DNA of 64,000 nucleotides from Platerodrilus igneus (GCA_036346225.1 JARFIW010000108.1:4420501-4484500), one strand, 5' to 3'; shown: positions 21,053 through 33,415, numbered from the stretch's first letter. The notes: a model not told the origin generated them from the letters alone. Translations and numbers: made by a program.

Positions 21053-22980
21053 CTCATATTTAGATCAGGGTAGAAAATTAATGAATTACATCAAATAATT
21101 TTAATCACCGTGTATAAGGAATTTTATTAGATAATACGCTTTATTAAAAAACCGTGGAGAATAAAAATTCATTCGTTTCATTAAAAATAAGAGATTTAAA
21201 TTATTTACAAGACGCTTTATATAAAAAGAAGCAGTATTAAAAATGCTCAACGTGTAATTTAATTATTCTGAGTAAAGAAACAAATGGAAATTACGTGCAA
21301 AATTTATATTAATTGATTCAAGTTTAAGTAACCGGTATTAAACAAAATGTACAGATAATAATTAATATTTGATTAGGAGTCACTAAAAATTAAAGGGTAT
21401 TATTTTTAATTGAAGTTAATTGAACCATTAGTAACATATAATATGTATAAAAGCTAGTAAAAACCCAATAAGATTCAGATCGTAGAAGTATTATGCTTGA
21501 ACACCTGCGTATTTTAAATGTTTTATGTTCTGCGTAAAATTTGCAGATAACAAATGGTTACAGAGAATGTTGGAGAAACCGTTGTTTAATATTTACGGGA
21601 AATGCTAATAAGGTGGGTTATTTCACAAATACACGTGGACTGAAATTATCGATAATAAAGAATATCAATTTGCACCAATAAGAACAGGTTAGAAAAGGAT
21701 AGAGAAAATGCGTCAAGCAAAGACACATATAGTAAAAGGCGGGATTTGAGCAACGTCACGAGGGTCACGATTGGTTGAAAATATGATGCAAATATCAGAG
21801 GTAGAAACAACGATTTCTGTATAAAATTTAATTAGTTATTCCCAGACGTTGCGAGCCGTGTCGAAATTTCTGAGATTTAACTGGTGCGAGTGCAAATTTA
21901 ATAAGAACCGACGCACAGGCGGTCGAGATGGGAATATAGAATGCGAAATTCTAGAAACTGGCCGTTTGAGGACAAAACCGACAGACAGGCTAACCACTAT
22001 ATATATACCCAGGTTAATATGAGCTTCTCTCTTAGATTTTCGATTTGATTCAATGCGTTAAACAGTGCTTTTAGTTTTCCGATTTTGATAGAATAATTTA
22101 AACAGTTTGCTCATATATTTTGGTGATTTAAAACAGTTTGTTCTTTACGTGCTACAATGAATGTAATTTAGTGCACTTAGAAAAGAAGATACAATGTAAT
22201 AAAGTCTAGTATCACTGTACCAATTAGTCAAAATTGCAACGACAAATGAATACACAAAAGTAGGCAGTTTTGGCGTATATTTGTGAAAGAAGTATGAATT
22301 TCTTTGCTATTTTTCGGGGGTGTTAATAATTAAATGATTCGCAAACGTGTCTGTATCCACAAAACAAGCTTCAGATATACACAAATGAGTTCCGGAAAAG
22401 CACTGAAACAACTTTAAATGAATGGTGGTGTAGAAAATTTTAAAGGCGACCAGCAATACGAGGACCTAAACATAACCCAACTAACATATAAACTTTGCAG
22501 TGGATAACTATAGATAAAAGTTTGTATTACACTAAAACAAGTATAATACAAAGTGTAATACAAACTTTTATCTATAGTTATCCACTGCAAAGTTTATATG
22601 TTAGTAGTATTTATAACTTGACTAGTTCCTATGTAACTTATAATTTTAAATTGTCCGTTAATGTTTTTAGAAACGAACCACCTTAGTTAATTAATTATTA
22701 TGTTAACTGTATTATGTGTTTTGAATGTACTCACTAAGTTTGTCGTCATATCCTAACAATTATCATGCTCCAACCATTTACTAGATAGATTCATATAATC
22801 GTAAGGAGCATTAACGTATTAACATTTTTGTAATCCTCCAATTATAGTCTTCCTGAAGAAGAAAATAAAATTTTTCGAAAGCTTGAACTGATTAAAAGAA
22901 TTATCTAATTGCCCAGATTGACTACGACCGGATATTTACTATACAATATCAAGTTTTCTAGTCGAAATTAACCTGAATTT
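21052..22980. repeat. ~1.9-kb block, copy 2
   Basis: Near-identical to 17276-19207. Differences are mainly homopolymer lengths and a few substitutions, such as CCTAACTATTATC versus CCTAACAATTATC. Confidence 0.8.
22481..22604. repeat. Perfect palindrome, second copy
   Basis: Same 53-bp arms and 18-nt loop as at 18707-18830, unchanged. Confidence 0.9.

Positions 22981-22982
<2 letters not shown>

Positions 22983-23036
<54 letters not shown>
22983..23036. repeat. (TA)n microsatellite
   Basis: TA run with one interruption (ATAATATA). Confidence 0.9.
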
Positions 23037-23039
<3 letters not shown>

Positions 23040-23235
23040 CTGGGTCGGCGTATCGATACGTATCGATACGACCGTATCGAACCCGATACAGCAAAAATAA
23101 ATGCACTCGATATAGTAAATACGATATGTATCGAACACTCGATATGTATCGATTACGATATTCTACAGATACGATCGATAAGATCAATACGTATCTGATA
23201 CGTTTTAATAGTTCGATCTATAGAATATGTCTCGA
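23037..23235. repeat. Mosaic of CGATACGTAT array and LINE sequence
   Basis: It starts as the element end GGGCTGGGTCGGCG and the array edge (CGTATCGAACCCGATACAGC). It then alternates array words (CGATATGTATCGA) with words of the LINE region of copy 1 (AATGCACTCG, TATAGTAAATA, GATCATGCAATACTG). It replaces the endonuclease end that copy 1 retains. Confidence 0.55.
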
Positions 23236-24660
23236 TCATGCAATACTGCAAAATTACTCGGTGCGTACCGTAAGTCTGTTTCCAAATTCACAACTGTAAT
23301 GCTTGATAGAGTGATCTCTGTTCGTGATGTTAAAAACATTGATAAATTAACTTTTGAAACTCGTCTATCGCAGTTGCCATGGATAAAAAATACGTCACTT
23401 CACGAAATGATAGATGTTTTGTACAACAATGTTACTACTGTTATGGATGAACAGGCCCCCAAAAAAATCTTCACAGTATCTAACAAGAAGAAGAGTAAAT
23501 GGTATGACTCTGAAATTTGTCATTTGGCTAAACAAAGAGATATAACATACCAACAAGCTATATTTACAGATAATAACAAGGATTGGATTACTTATAAAAA
23601 ATTACGAAACGCTGTTACTACTATGATACAAAGTAAAAGAAGAGGTACTATACAAAATTGATTGATAAAACAAACGCGATCCTAAGAACCTTTGGCGTAT
23701 TATTAAAGAATCAATTGATGGTCTACAAAATACACCTACTGTGGTAATGAAATTTGATGATGCTACAATACGTGATCCACAAACAGTGGCTGAAAAGTTT
23801 AACAAATTTGTGGTGGATAGTATAGAGGAAATTATAAGTGACATTCCCAATATTACAAACATTGACAAGATAAATAAGATAGGTTGTAGGAATGAATTTA
23901 CTTTTAATGAATTCTCAACGGGTTGTGTGTATAAGGCGATTTACAATACAAAAGATTCTAATACAGACTTATTAAATAAAAATATAGTTTTGGCTGGCGG
24001 GGCTTATCTAGTTGGTAAGATAACGGAACTTTATAATAAATCTATAACTTCTGGATTTTTCCATCTCAATGGAAGGAAACTGTAATAAAACCAATACCTA
24101 AAGTAAGAGGTACCCTAAACCCTATAGAATTCAGGCCAATAGCTACAGTGCCATTCCTTGGAAAAGTATTTGAAAAACTAATATACGACCAAATTATTAA
24201 ACATATTGAAGTGAATAACATTCTCATCAAAGAACAATCAGGATTTCGTGGCAAACATTCCTGTGAGTCTTCACTACAACTTGTGCTGTCAGAATGGAAA
24301 AGAGTACTGGATAATAGTTCTAATGTTATAGTTGCGGCATTTCTAGACTTTAAACGAGCATTTGAAACGGTTGATAGACTGATTCTAATAAATAAATTAA
24401 AATGTTACGGTTTTACGGACCAATCCTTGAAATGGTTCTCGGACTACCTATATCAGCGAAAGCAAATGACTAAAATTAATAATCATACCTCTAGTGCTAT
24501 ATTAAATAACCACGGTGTACCACAGGGAACTATCCTAGGCCCATTGACTTTTCATACTGTATATCAATGATATAGCAGACGCAGTTGATGACTCTGCAGT
24601 TTTACTAAACTTATTTGCAGATTACCTTCATCCTCAGAGTCGAATATGATAACGAATACA
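23236..24660 (+). pseudogene. LINE reverse transcriptase, broken copy
   Basis: Linker sequence as in copy 1, then the reverse transcriptase: PIEFRPIATVPFLGKVFEKL, EQSGFRGKHSCESSLQL, motif A AAFLDFKRAFETVDR, GFTDQSLKWFSDYL, motif B GVPQGTILGPL, and the approach to motif C (VYINDIADAVDDSAV, LFAD). These are standard LINE polymerase motifs that would act in target-primed reverse transcription. Breaks: a frameshift or stop near 23655, a frameshift near 24050, loss of phase after GPL near 24548, and the second Asp of the FADD motif replaced by Tyr at about 24618. Sequence then dissolves into the third 1.9-kb copy. Non-functional; Jockey/CR1-type group, clade unresolved. Confidence 0.85.
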
Positions 24661-24669
24661 AATTAGAAC

Positions 24670-25640
24670 TTGCTATGCTGTTTAAAGGTTGACAGGTAAC
24701 TAAATTACCCGGTTAATATATCTCAGACGATGATCAATGCGTTAAACATGTTTTAGTTTTGCGATTTTAATAGAAATAATGCTATACTAGTTGCTCAATA
24801 TTTGTCGAATTTAGAAACAGTCTGTCTTTAGTGCTACAATGAATGTAATTTAGTCACTTAGAAAAGAAGATACAATGTAATAAGTCTATATCACTTTACC
24901 AATTGTCAAAATTGCAATCGATAAATTGAATACAAAAAGTAGGCAGATTTTGGCGTATATTGTGAAAAAGTATGAATTATCTTTGCTATTGTATCAGGGT
25001 GCTTAATAACTTAAATATTGCTAACTGTCTGTATCCTACAAAAGCTTCAGATATACACAAATGCAGTTCCGGAAAGCCGACAATTTATAATGAATGGTGG
25101 TGTAAAAATTTTATATCGACCAGTCAAACAGTGATAAACATAACCCAACTAAGGCACTTAAACTTTGCGTGGTAACTATGTATAATTTGATTACAAAACA
25201 AGTATAATACAAAGGTAATCAAATTTTATCATGTTCGCGTATATGTTATAATAATTTTATGCAGTTCCTATGTAACTTATACATTTTAAATTGTCTGTTA
25301 ATGTTTTTAGTAAACGAACCACACTTAGTTCATTAATTATTATGTTAACTGTAGTTATGTGTTTTCGAATGCATAACTCACTAAGTTTGTCGTCAATATC
25401 GTCTAATTTTATCATGCTCCAATCCATTTACTAGATAGATTCATGTAATCGTAAAGTAGCATTAACGTATTAACATTTATTGTAATCGGCATCCGAGAAT
25501 TATAAGTGCTTCCTGCCAATATTAGAACAATCATCATCTTTGCGAAAGCTTGAACTGATTAAACGTCAATTGAGGACATCAATTGACGACAGGATGTGAA
25601 ACTATCGTATCAGACTATTTACTGTACAATATCAAGTATT
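24670..25640. repeat. ~1.9-kb block, degraded third copy
   Basis: Order of words matches the last ~930 bp of the block (CAATGCGTTAAACA, GTGCTACAATGAATGTAATT, AGAAGATACAATGTAATA, CACTAAGTTTGTCGTC, CTTGAACTGATTAAA). However, it has small indels every few bases, unlike the other two copies. The palindrome survives only in degraded form near 25142-25250. Confidence 0.7.
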
Positions 25641-25693
25641 TCTATGTAATATATTTAATACTGTAATTGTAACATGTATATATCATACATTTA

Positions 25694-25717
25694 AATATAT
25701 ATATATATATATATATC
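25694..25717. repeat. (AT)n microsatellite
   Basis: Short AT run directly before the decanucleotide array. Confidence 0.85.
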
Positions 25718-25962
25718 GATACGTCGATACGACCCCGTATCGAACCCCCCGATACAGCAAAAAATAAATATCGATATATCGATACTCGATATGTATCGAT
25801 ACGTATCGATATGTATCGATACGTATCGATATGTCTCGATACGCATCGATACGTATCGATACGCATCGATACGTATCGATACGTATCAATACGTATCGAT
25901 AGTCGATATAGAATATGTATCGATATTCGATACGCAAAATCCCGTATCGCCCACCCCTATAT
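25716..25962. mobile_element. CGATACGTAT minisatellite element, copy 1
   Basis: About twenty near-perfect 10-bp repeats (CGATACGTAT and variants), self-complementary in part. It ends with CAAAATCCCGTATCGCCCACCCC then TATATA. In reverse the end reads TAGGGGTGGGCGATACGGG, like short hAT-type terminal repeats. The flanking (TA)n makes an 8-bp target duplication impossible to prove. Open frames on both strands encode only 10-residue Arg/Ile/Asp/Tyr repeats. Confidence 0.6.
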
Positions 25963-26112
25963 ACATACTTATGTCACAAATATTAAACTTGAAACTTTAA
26001 TTATTTTGATAACAAACAATCTTAAGTGAAAGATCGAATTGTCAGTAAATACATTATTTTAAAACGATCTTGTGATTTCATTCCCAAAGAAAGAGTAGAA
26101 AAATTTATAGAT

Positions 26113-26499
26113 GCGTATCGATTCGTACCGATAGGTATCGCTACGTCTCGATATGTATACTTATTTTACACATCTAAACGTTCCGATACGAATCACTATA
26201 TATATCTACACGTACCGCTACGTATCTATACGGATCGATATGCATCGATACGAGTCGATACGTATCGATACGCACCGATACGCATCGATACGTATCGATA
26301 CGCATCGATACGAATCGATATGTATCGATACGCACCGATACGCATCGATACATATCGATACGCATCGATACGTATCGATACGTATCGATACGTATCGATA
26401 CGTATCGATACGTATCGATATATATCTATATTCGATATATCGATACATATCGATATAGAATGTGTATCGATATTCGATACGCAAAATCCCGTATCGCCC

Positions 26500-26503
<4 letters not shown>
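26113..26503. mobile_element. CGATACGTAT minisatellite element, copy 2
   Basis: A longer array of the same 10-bp repeat with CGATACGCAT, CGATACGAAT and CGATACGCAC variants. It finishes with the same terminal sequence (ATCCCGTATCGCCCACCC) against TATATATA. Confidence 0.6.

Positions 26504-26551
<48 letters not shown>
26504..26551. repeat. (TA)n microsatellite
   Basis: TA run between the decanucleotide element and a 350-bp satellite fragment. Confidence 0.9.
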
Positions 26552-26554
<3 letters not shown>

Positions 26555-26790
26555 CATATCAGATAATATAGAGTACTTCAGGTTAGGTTACTGTTAGAAA
26601 CAGATACTATTATTAAAAACACATCTTAGGAGCGTACATAATACTACAAATATTTCAAGTTTGACATTAAATATCTTTTTTGGAGAGGAGAGCACGAATT
26701 TTGCCAGAGGAAAACGTTGTTCCCCGTGTGTAAACGTGTCGAATTCATCTATTTCGAAGGCAATGGGGGGGATGAATAATCTTTTCCATT
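26552..26790 (-). repeat. Isolated 350-bp satellite unit
   Basis: Reverse-orientation part of the satellite at 12700-16275 (CTTCAGGTTAGGTTACTG, GAGAGCACGAATTTTGCC, CATCTATTTCGAAGGCAAT), about 10 kb away from the main array. Confidence 0.85.
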
Positions 26791-27400
26791 ATTTGCTTGC
26801 TTTGCGATTGGTGGTGAAATGCGGTGCTATGGTAGTAATTAGCAGAGAAAAAAAATAGAAAGGTGTAGCTGTCACGCTGGCTTTGATTTTTGCCTTAAAC
26901 TTTGAACTGTTATATCTTCGCCATTTATGGGTGCCAGTTAAGGAAGTGGTGGTGCTGTTAGTACCAGCAGGTGTAAGAAAAAAGCAAATGTTGTGAGGGA
27001 CTGGCACTATTACATCCCACTGTTTGAACCGTTATATCTTTGCCATTTGGTAGGTGCCAGATATTCGACTGGTGATGTTACACGGTGCTATTGTTACCAG
27101 CACATGCAAATTTAAAAAAAACTGCAGTACTGATGGCTGTCACCTAGATCCTAAACTTTGAACTGCTATATCTTTGGTATTTCTTGGGTGTTAGCCATTG
27201 GAATGGTCTGTGCTATGTGCTGCTGTGTTAGTACTTGCAGGTGCTAAAGAATAATTTGAAAAAAGTGCACGGAAGGGACCTGACATCGCCTAAGGCTCTA
27301 AACTCTGAACTGTTTTATCTTCACCATTTTTTTGTGCTGGTTATGGGAATGGTGTTTCTATGTTAGTATTAGCAGGTGCAAGAGATAAAATTAAAAACAA

Positions 27401-29391
27401 ATGTAGTGAGGGTTTAGGTACTATATCTCTCCTCATTTGAACCATTTTATCTTTTCCAGTTTGTATGTGATAGCTATTCAACTGAGAAAATATTAAAAAA
27501 ATTGCGTAGTGGTAGGGGTTGCTGGTAACGCTTAAGACCATAAACTCTGAACTATTATATCTTCGTTACTTTTTTGGGTGCCAGCTGTAGGAATGGCGGT
27601 ACTTGTGGTGCTCTGTTAGTACTAGCAAGTGCAAAAGAAGTAAATTTTAAAAAGTGTATTGATGGGGGGGGGGGGCATTGCCTAAGGCCTTAAACTTTGA
27701 ACTGCCCTATCTTTGCTATTGTTGGGTGCTAGCTATGGGAATGGTGGTGCTAAATTAGAACTAGTTGGTGCTAGAGACAAAATTAAAAACAAATGTGATG
27801 GACTGGCACCACTACATCGCTCTCCATTTGAACTGTTATCTTTGAATTATGTAGGTGCTAACTATTCGACTGGTGGTGTTATGCCAGTACTAGCAGGGCA
27901 AGAGAAAAAATTAAAAAAGTGCAGTGGAAGGCTGGCAGGCTTTAAACTTTAAACTATTATATCTTTGTTATTTGTTGGGTGCTAGCTGTGGAAATGATGG
28001 TGTTTTGTTAATAGGTTATCAGGTGCAAAAAATGCTAGGGAGGGGAACAAGCATCCCCTAAGACGGAAAACTTTGAACTGTTGTATCTTAGCCATTTTTG
28101 GGTATTAGCTATGGGAATGGTGGTGCTATGTGATCCGTGTTAGTACTAGCATGCGTTAAAAATTTTTTTTAAAAGTGCATGGGAGGGCCCCTGGCATTGC
28201 ATATGGCTCTAAACTCTGAACTGCTTTATCTTCGCCATTTTTTTGGGTGCTAGTTATGGGAATGCTGCTTCTATATTAGTATTAGCAGGTGCAAGAGATA
28301 ACATTAAAAACTATTGTTAGTGAGAGACTGGCATCACTGTATCCCCTCCATTTGAACTGTTACCTTTGCCGTTGTGAAGGTGCTAGCTATTTGACTGGCG
28401 ATGCTACGCTAGTACTAGCAGGGAGGGTGCAGGACATTGTCTAAGACTTAAACTTTGAACTGTTGTATTTTCGCAATTTTTGGGTGTTAGCTATGGGAAT
28501 GGTGGTGCCGTGTTAGTAAGAGACCAAATTAAAAACAAATGTAGTGAATGACTGGCACAACTATATCACTCCCCATTTGAACCGTTATATTTTTGTCATT
28601 TTGTATGTGATAGAAAAAATTTTAAATAGTGCAGGTAGGGGGTCACCCAAGGCTCTAAACTTTGCACTGATATATTTTTGCCATTTTTGGATGCTATATA
28701 TAGGAATGGTAGTCTTTTGTACTAGCAGGTGCGAGACAAAGTTAAAAGCAAAGTGAGGGACTGGTAGCACTATATTCCTTCCCATTTGAACCATTACATC
28801 TTTGCCATTGTGTGGTTGCTACTCGTCTGGTAATGCAAGAAAAAAATTTAAAAAAAAGTGCAGTTGGAACCTGTTATCGGCTAAGATCCTAAACTTTGAA
28901 CTGCATATCTTCATTACTTTTTTGGGTGCTAGCCGTGGGAAGGGTGGTGCTATGTTAGTACTAGCTAGTGCAAGAGACAAAATTAAAAACAAATGTGAGG
29001 GACTGGCACCTATGTCGCTTCCCATTTGACCATTATTTCTTTATCATTTTATATGTGCTAGCTATTTGACGGAGATGCTATTCTAGTACTAGTAATGTGC
29101 AAGAGAAAAGATAAAAAAATAAGTGGGGGGGACTGGCATCAGCTAAGACCTTAAGCGTTGAACTGCAATATCTTTGGTTTTCTTTGTGCTAGTTGTGACA
29201 ATCGTGGTGTTATGTGGTGCTCTGTTAGTATTAGCAGATGCCAAAGGAAAAATTTTAAAGAGTGTATCAGGGGACATCGCTTAAGGCTCCCAACTTGGAA
29301 CTGCTATATCTTTACTATTTTTGGGTGCTAGCTATGGGAATGGTGGTGCTATGTTAGTACCAGCTGATGCAGGAGACAAAATTAAAAACAG
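27401..29391. repeat. 2-kb duplication inside satellite, copy A
   Basis: Starts at ATGTAGTGAGGGTTTAGG and is followed at once by copy B, offset about 1991 bp, far more alike than ordinary neighbouring units. Confidence 0.85.
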
Positions 29392-31363
29392 ATGTAGTGA
29401 GGGTTTAGGTACTATATCTCTCCTCATTTGAACCATTTTATCTTTTCCAGTTTGTATGTGATAGCTATTCAACTGAGAAAATATTAAAAAATTGCGTAGT
29501 GGTAGGGGTTGCTGGTAACGCTTAAGACCATAAACTCTGAACTATTATATCTTCGTTACTTTTTTGGGTGCCAGCTGTAGGAATGGCGGTACTTGTGGTG
29601 CTCTGTTAGTACTAGCAAGTGCAAAAGAAGTAAATTTTAAAAGTGTATTGATGGGGGCATTGCCTAAGGCCTTAAACTTTGAACTGCCCTATCTTTGCTA
29701 TTGTTGGGTGCTAGCTATGGGAATGGTGGTGCTAAATTAGAACTAGTTGGTGCTAGAGACAAAATTAAAAACAAATGTGATGGACTGGCACCACTACATC
29801 GCTCTCCATTTGAACTGTTATCTTTGAATTATGTAGGTGCTAACTATTCGACTGGTGGTGTTATGCCAGTACTAGCAGGGCAAGAGAAAAAATTAAAAAA
29901 GTGCAGTGGAAGGCTGGCAGGCTTTAAACTTTAAACTATTATATCTTTGTTATTTGTTGGGTGCTAGCTGTGGAAATGATGGTGTTTTGTTAATAGGTTA
30001 TCAGGTGCAAAAAATGCTAGGGAGGGGAACAAGCATCCCCTAAGACGGAAAACTTTGAACTGTTGTATCTTAGCCATTTTTGGGTATTAGCTATGGGAAT
30101 GGTGGTGCTATGTGATCCGTGTTAGTACTAGCATGCGTTAAAAATTTTTTAAAAGTGCATGGGAGGGCCCTGGCATTGCATATGGCTCTAAACTCTGAAC
30201 TGCTTTATCTTCGCCATTTTTGGGTGCTAGTTATGGGAATGCTGCTTCTATATTAGTATTAGCAGGTGCAAGAGATAACATTAAAACTATTGTTAGTGAG
30301 AGACTGGCATCACTGTATCCCCTCCATTTGAACTGTTACCTTTGCCGTTGTGAAGGTGCTAGCTATTTGACTGGCGATGCTACGCTAGTACTAGCAGGGA
30401 GGGTGCAGGACATTGTCTAAGACTTAAACTTTGAACTGTTGTATTTTCGCAATTTTTGGGTGTTAGCTATGGGAATGGTGGTGCCGTGTTAGTAAGAGAC
30501 CAAATTAAAAACAAATGTAGTGAGCGACTGGCACCACTATATCCCTCCCCATTTGAAACGTTATATTTTTGCCATTTTGTATGTGATAGAAAAAATTTTA
30601 AATAGTGCAGGTAGGGGGTCACCCAAGGCTCTAAACTTTGCACTGATATATTTTTGCCATTTTTGGATGCTATATATAGGAATGGTAGTCTTTTGTACTA
30701 GCAGGTGCGAGACAAAGTTAAAAGCAAAGTGAGGGACTGGTAGCACTATATTCCTTCCCATTTGAACCATTACATCTTTGCCATTGTGTGGTTGCTACTG
30801 TCTGGTAATGCAAGAAAAAATTTAAAAAAAGTGCAGTTGGAACCTGTTATCGGCTAAGATCCTAAACTTTGAACTGCATATCTTCATTACTTTTTTGGGT
30901 GCTAGCCGTGGGAAGGGTGGTGCTATGTTAGTACTAGCTAGTGCAAGAGACAAAATTAAAAACAAATGTGAGGGACTGGCACCTATGTCGCTTCCCATTT
31001 GACCATTATTTCTTTATCATTTTATATGTGCTAGCTATTTGACGGAGATGCTATTCTAGTACTAGTAATGTGCAAGAGAAAAGATAAAAAAATAAGTGGG
31101 GGGGACTGGCATCAGCTAAGACCTTAAGCGTTGAACTGCAATATCTTTGGTTTTCTTTGTGCTAGTTGTGACAATCGTGGTGTTATGTGGTGCTCTGTTA
31201 GTATTAGCAGATGCCAAAGGAAAAATTTTAAAGAGTGTATCAGGGGACATCGCTTAAGGCTCCCAACTTGGAACTGCTATATCTTTACTATTTTTGGGTG
31301 CTAGCTATGGAATGGTGGTGCTATGTTAGTACCAGCTGATGCAGGAGACAAAATTAAAAACAG
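29392..31363. repeat. 2-kb duplication inside satellite, copy B
   Basis: Nearly identical to 27401-29391. The main differences are homopolymers: a long run of G (about 13) in copy A versus 5 here, and T8 versus T6 after AAAAA. Confidence 0.85.
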
Positions 31364-33084
31364 ATGCTGAGGGACTGGAACCACTATATTGCTCTCCTTT
31401 TGAACCATTATATCTTCACCATTTTGTATGTGTTAGCTACTTCACTGATGGTGCTATACTAGTAGTAGTAGGTACAAGAGAAGAAATTATGTGCGGGTGG
31501 GGGGGGGGTATCGCCTAAGAACTTAAACTTCGAACTACTATATCTTCGTTACTTTTTAACGCTAGCCTTGAGAATTACCAAAATTATTAAAAAAAGTACA
31601 TGGGGTGTGGGGCATCGCTTAATACTCCAAACTTTGAATTGGTATATTTTTGCCGTTTTGGATACTAGCTATGGGAATGGTGGTGCTATGTTGTACTGTG
31701 TTAGTTTGTTAGTACTAGCAGGTGTAAGAGGTGATATTAAAAACAAATTCAGTGAGAAACTGGTACTACTATATCCCTTCCCATTTGAACTGTTATATCT
31801 TTACCACTGTGTAGATGCTACTTATTCATCTGGTGGTGCTATGCTAGTACTAGCAGGTGCAAGAGAAAAATTAATAAAAGGTACAGTCGGATTTGGGGGC
31901 TGGTATCGCCTAGACCCTAACCTTTGAACTGCTATATCTTCGTTATTTTTTGGGTGGTGGTTGTGGAAATGGTGGTACTATGTGGTGCTCTGTTAGTACT
32001 AGCAGGTGCAAGAGAAAATATTTAAAGTGCATTGGTGGAGGGAGAGTGTCACACAAGGCTAAACTTTGCACTGCTATATCTTTGTCCATTTTTGGGGAAT
32101 TTTGAAGAAATGACAACACCATATCGCTCTCCATTTGAACCGTTATATCTTTACTATTTTGTTTGTGCTAGCTATTCGACTGGTGGTGTTGTACCAGTAC
32201 TAGCAGGTGCAAAAACCAATTAAAACAGTTGCAGTTGCGGCTGGTATCGCCCAAGACCCTGAACTTTGAACTGCTCTATCTTCGTTATTTTTTTGGGTGC
32301 TAGCTGTGGGAATGGCGGTGCTATATAGTACACTCTCTTACTAGCAGGTGCAAGAGAAAAAATTTTAAATAGTGCGTGGGGGGAGCACGCAAGACCCAAA
32401 CTTTGCACTGCAATATCTTTGTCATTTTTGGGTGCTAGCTATGGGAATGGTGGTGTTTTGTACTAGCAGATGCAAGAGGTAAAATTAAAAGCAAAGTGAG
32501 GGACTGCTACCAGTATATTCCCTCGGTAGCTATTTGATTGGTGGTGCTATGCTAGGATTTGATGGGGCAAGAGAAAAATTTAAAATGTGCAGTAGGAGTC
32601 GGGCATCGCAGGCTTTGATTTCACCATTTTGTTTTTCAGAAAATAGAATACCGTTCTCTGACTAGGTATTTATTCACATACGATATTTTGTAAAACATTG
32701 GCCCAAAACTTTAAACTGCTATAATTTCTCGTTATTTGTTGGGTGCTAGCCGTAGGAATGGTGGTGCTAGGTTAGTAGGTTAGCAGATGCTAAAGCAAAA
32801 TGTGAAGGGGGAGGGAAGAGCAGACATCGCTTAAGACTCTTTGTTTGAACTGTTATATCTTCGCCATTTTTGGATGTCATCTATTGAAGTGGTTTGCTAT
32901 GTGGTGGTGCTGTTAGTACTAGCAAGTGTACGAGAAAAAATTGAAAAAGTGCATGGGAGGACTGCCCTTTCCGTAATAACTTCCTTAGATTTGGGCGGTG
33001 CAATGTTGGTTCTATTAGGTGCTATTTAAAAATTAAAAACTTGGGGGAGGGGACCTTGCCTAGTCGCAACCACTCTTTTAGAGG

Positions 33085-33415
33085 ACCGACAGTTAAATTT
33101 AATCATATAATTTGTTTCTCAAAATCATCGAGGAAAGTATGAAAAACAACTCAAAACCTCTCATTCTTCACCGCGACAATGCCAGTTCGCCCACATCGCG
33201 TTAAAGCATTTGTTTATTCGAATAAGATAAACATCGCATTAATGTCTCATCTCTCGTCTTGGCAGGATTTATCGCCAAACGATTTCTTTGTGTTTTCGAA
33301 TGTCAGATAAAAATTGAGGGACAACAATTTTCATCATCTCAAGGAACTTGGAAGCTTTAAAAAATCATCTTTTTAAGAAGCGATTTGAAAAAATGCTTTG
33401 AACGCATGCAAAAGG
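33085..33415 (+). pseudogene. mariner transposase, C-terminal fragment
   Basis: Reading frames give KIIEESMKNNSKPLILHRDNA, carrying the second catalytic Asp. After a 1-base shift they give NKINIALMSHLSSWQDLSPN and DFFVF, the region of the third Asp in mariner (DD34D) transposases. A further shift gives SDLKKCFERMQK, the usual C-terminal part. In mariners this enzyme cuts and pastes the element at TA. Here at least two frameshifts and stop codons make it dead. The first third of the protein and the terminal repeats are not visible. The fragment follows the satellite directly. Confidence 0.85.

Larger units (their letters stand above)
26860..33055. repeat. Dimeric satellite, ~270 bp (two ~130-bp halves)
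   Basis: Half-units begin near TTTGAACTG(T/C)TATATCTTTGCC or TTTGAACCGTTATATC. They continue GGTGCTAGCTATGGGAATGG, TGGTGCTATGTTAGTACTAG, CAGGTGCAAGAGA, then a run of A. Starts at about 26903, 27024, 27156, 27305, 27438, 27546, 27696 and 27826 give alternating 108-150-bp spacings. The two half types differ in their ends: AAAAACAAATG plus GGGACTGGCACC, versus AAAAAAGTGCA plus GGCATCGCC. Frames here are incidental. Confidence 0.85.

Noticed and set aside
25640..26571. Many overlapping frames on both strands up to 181 codons, rich in Tyr, Arg, Ile, Asp
   Set aside because: They are translations of a 10-bp repeat (30 bp = 10 codons) and appear in nearly every frame. There is no evidence of a gene.
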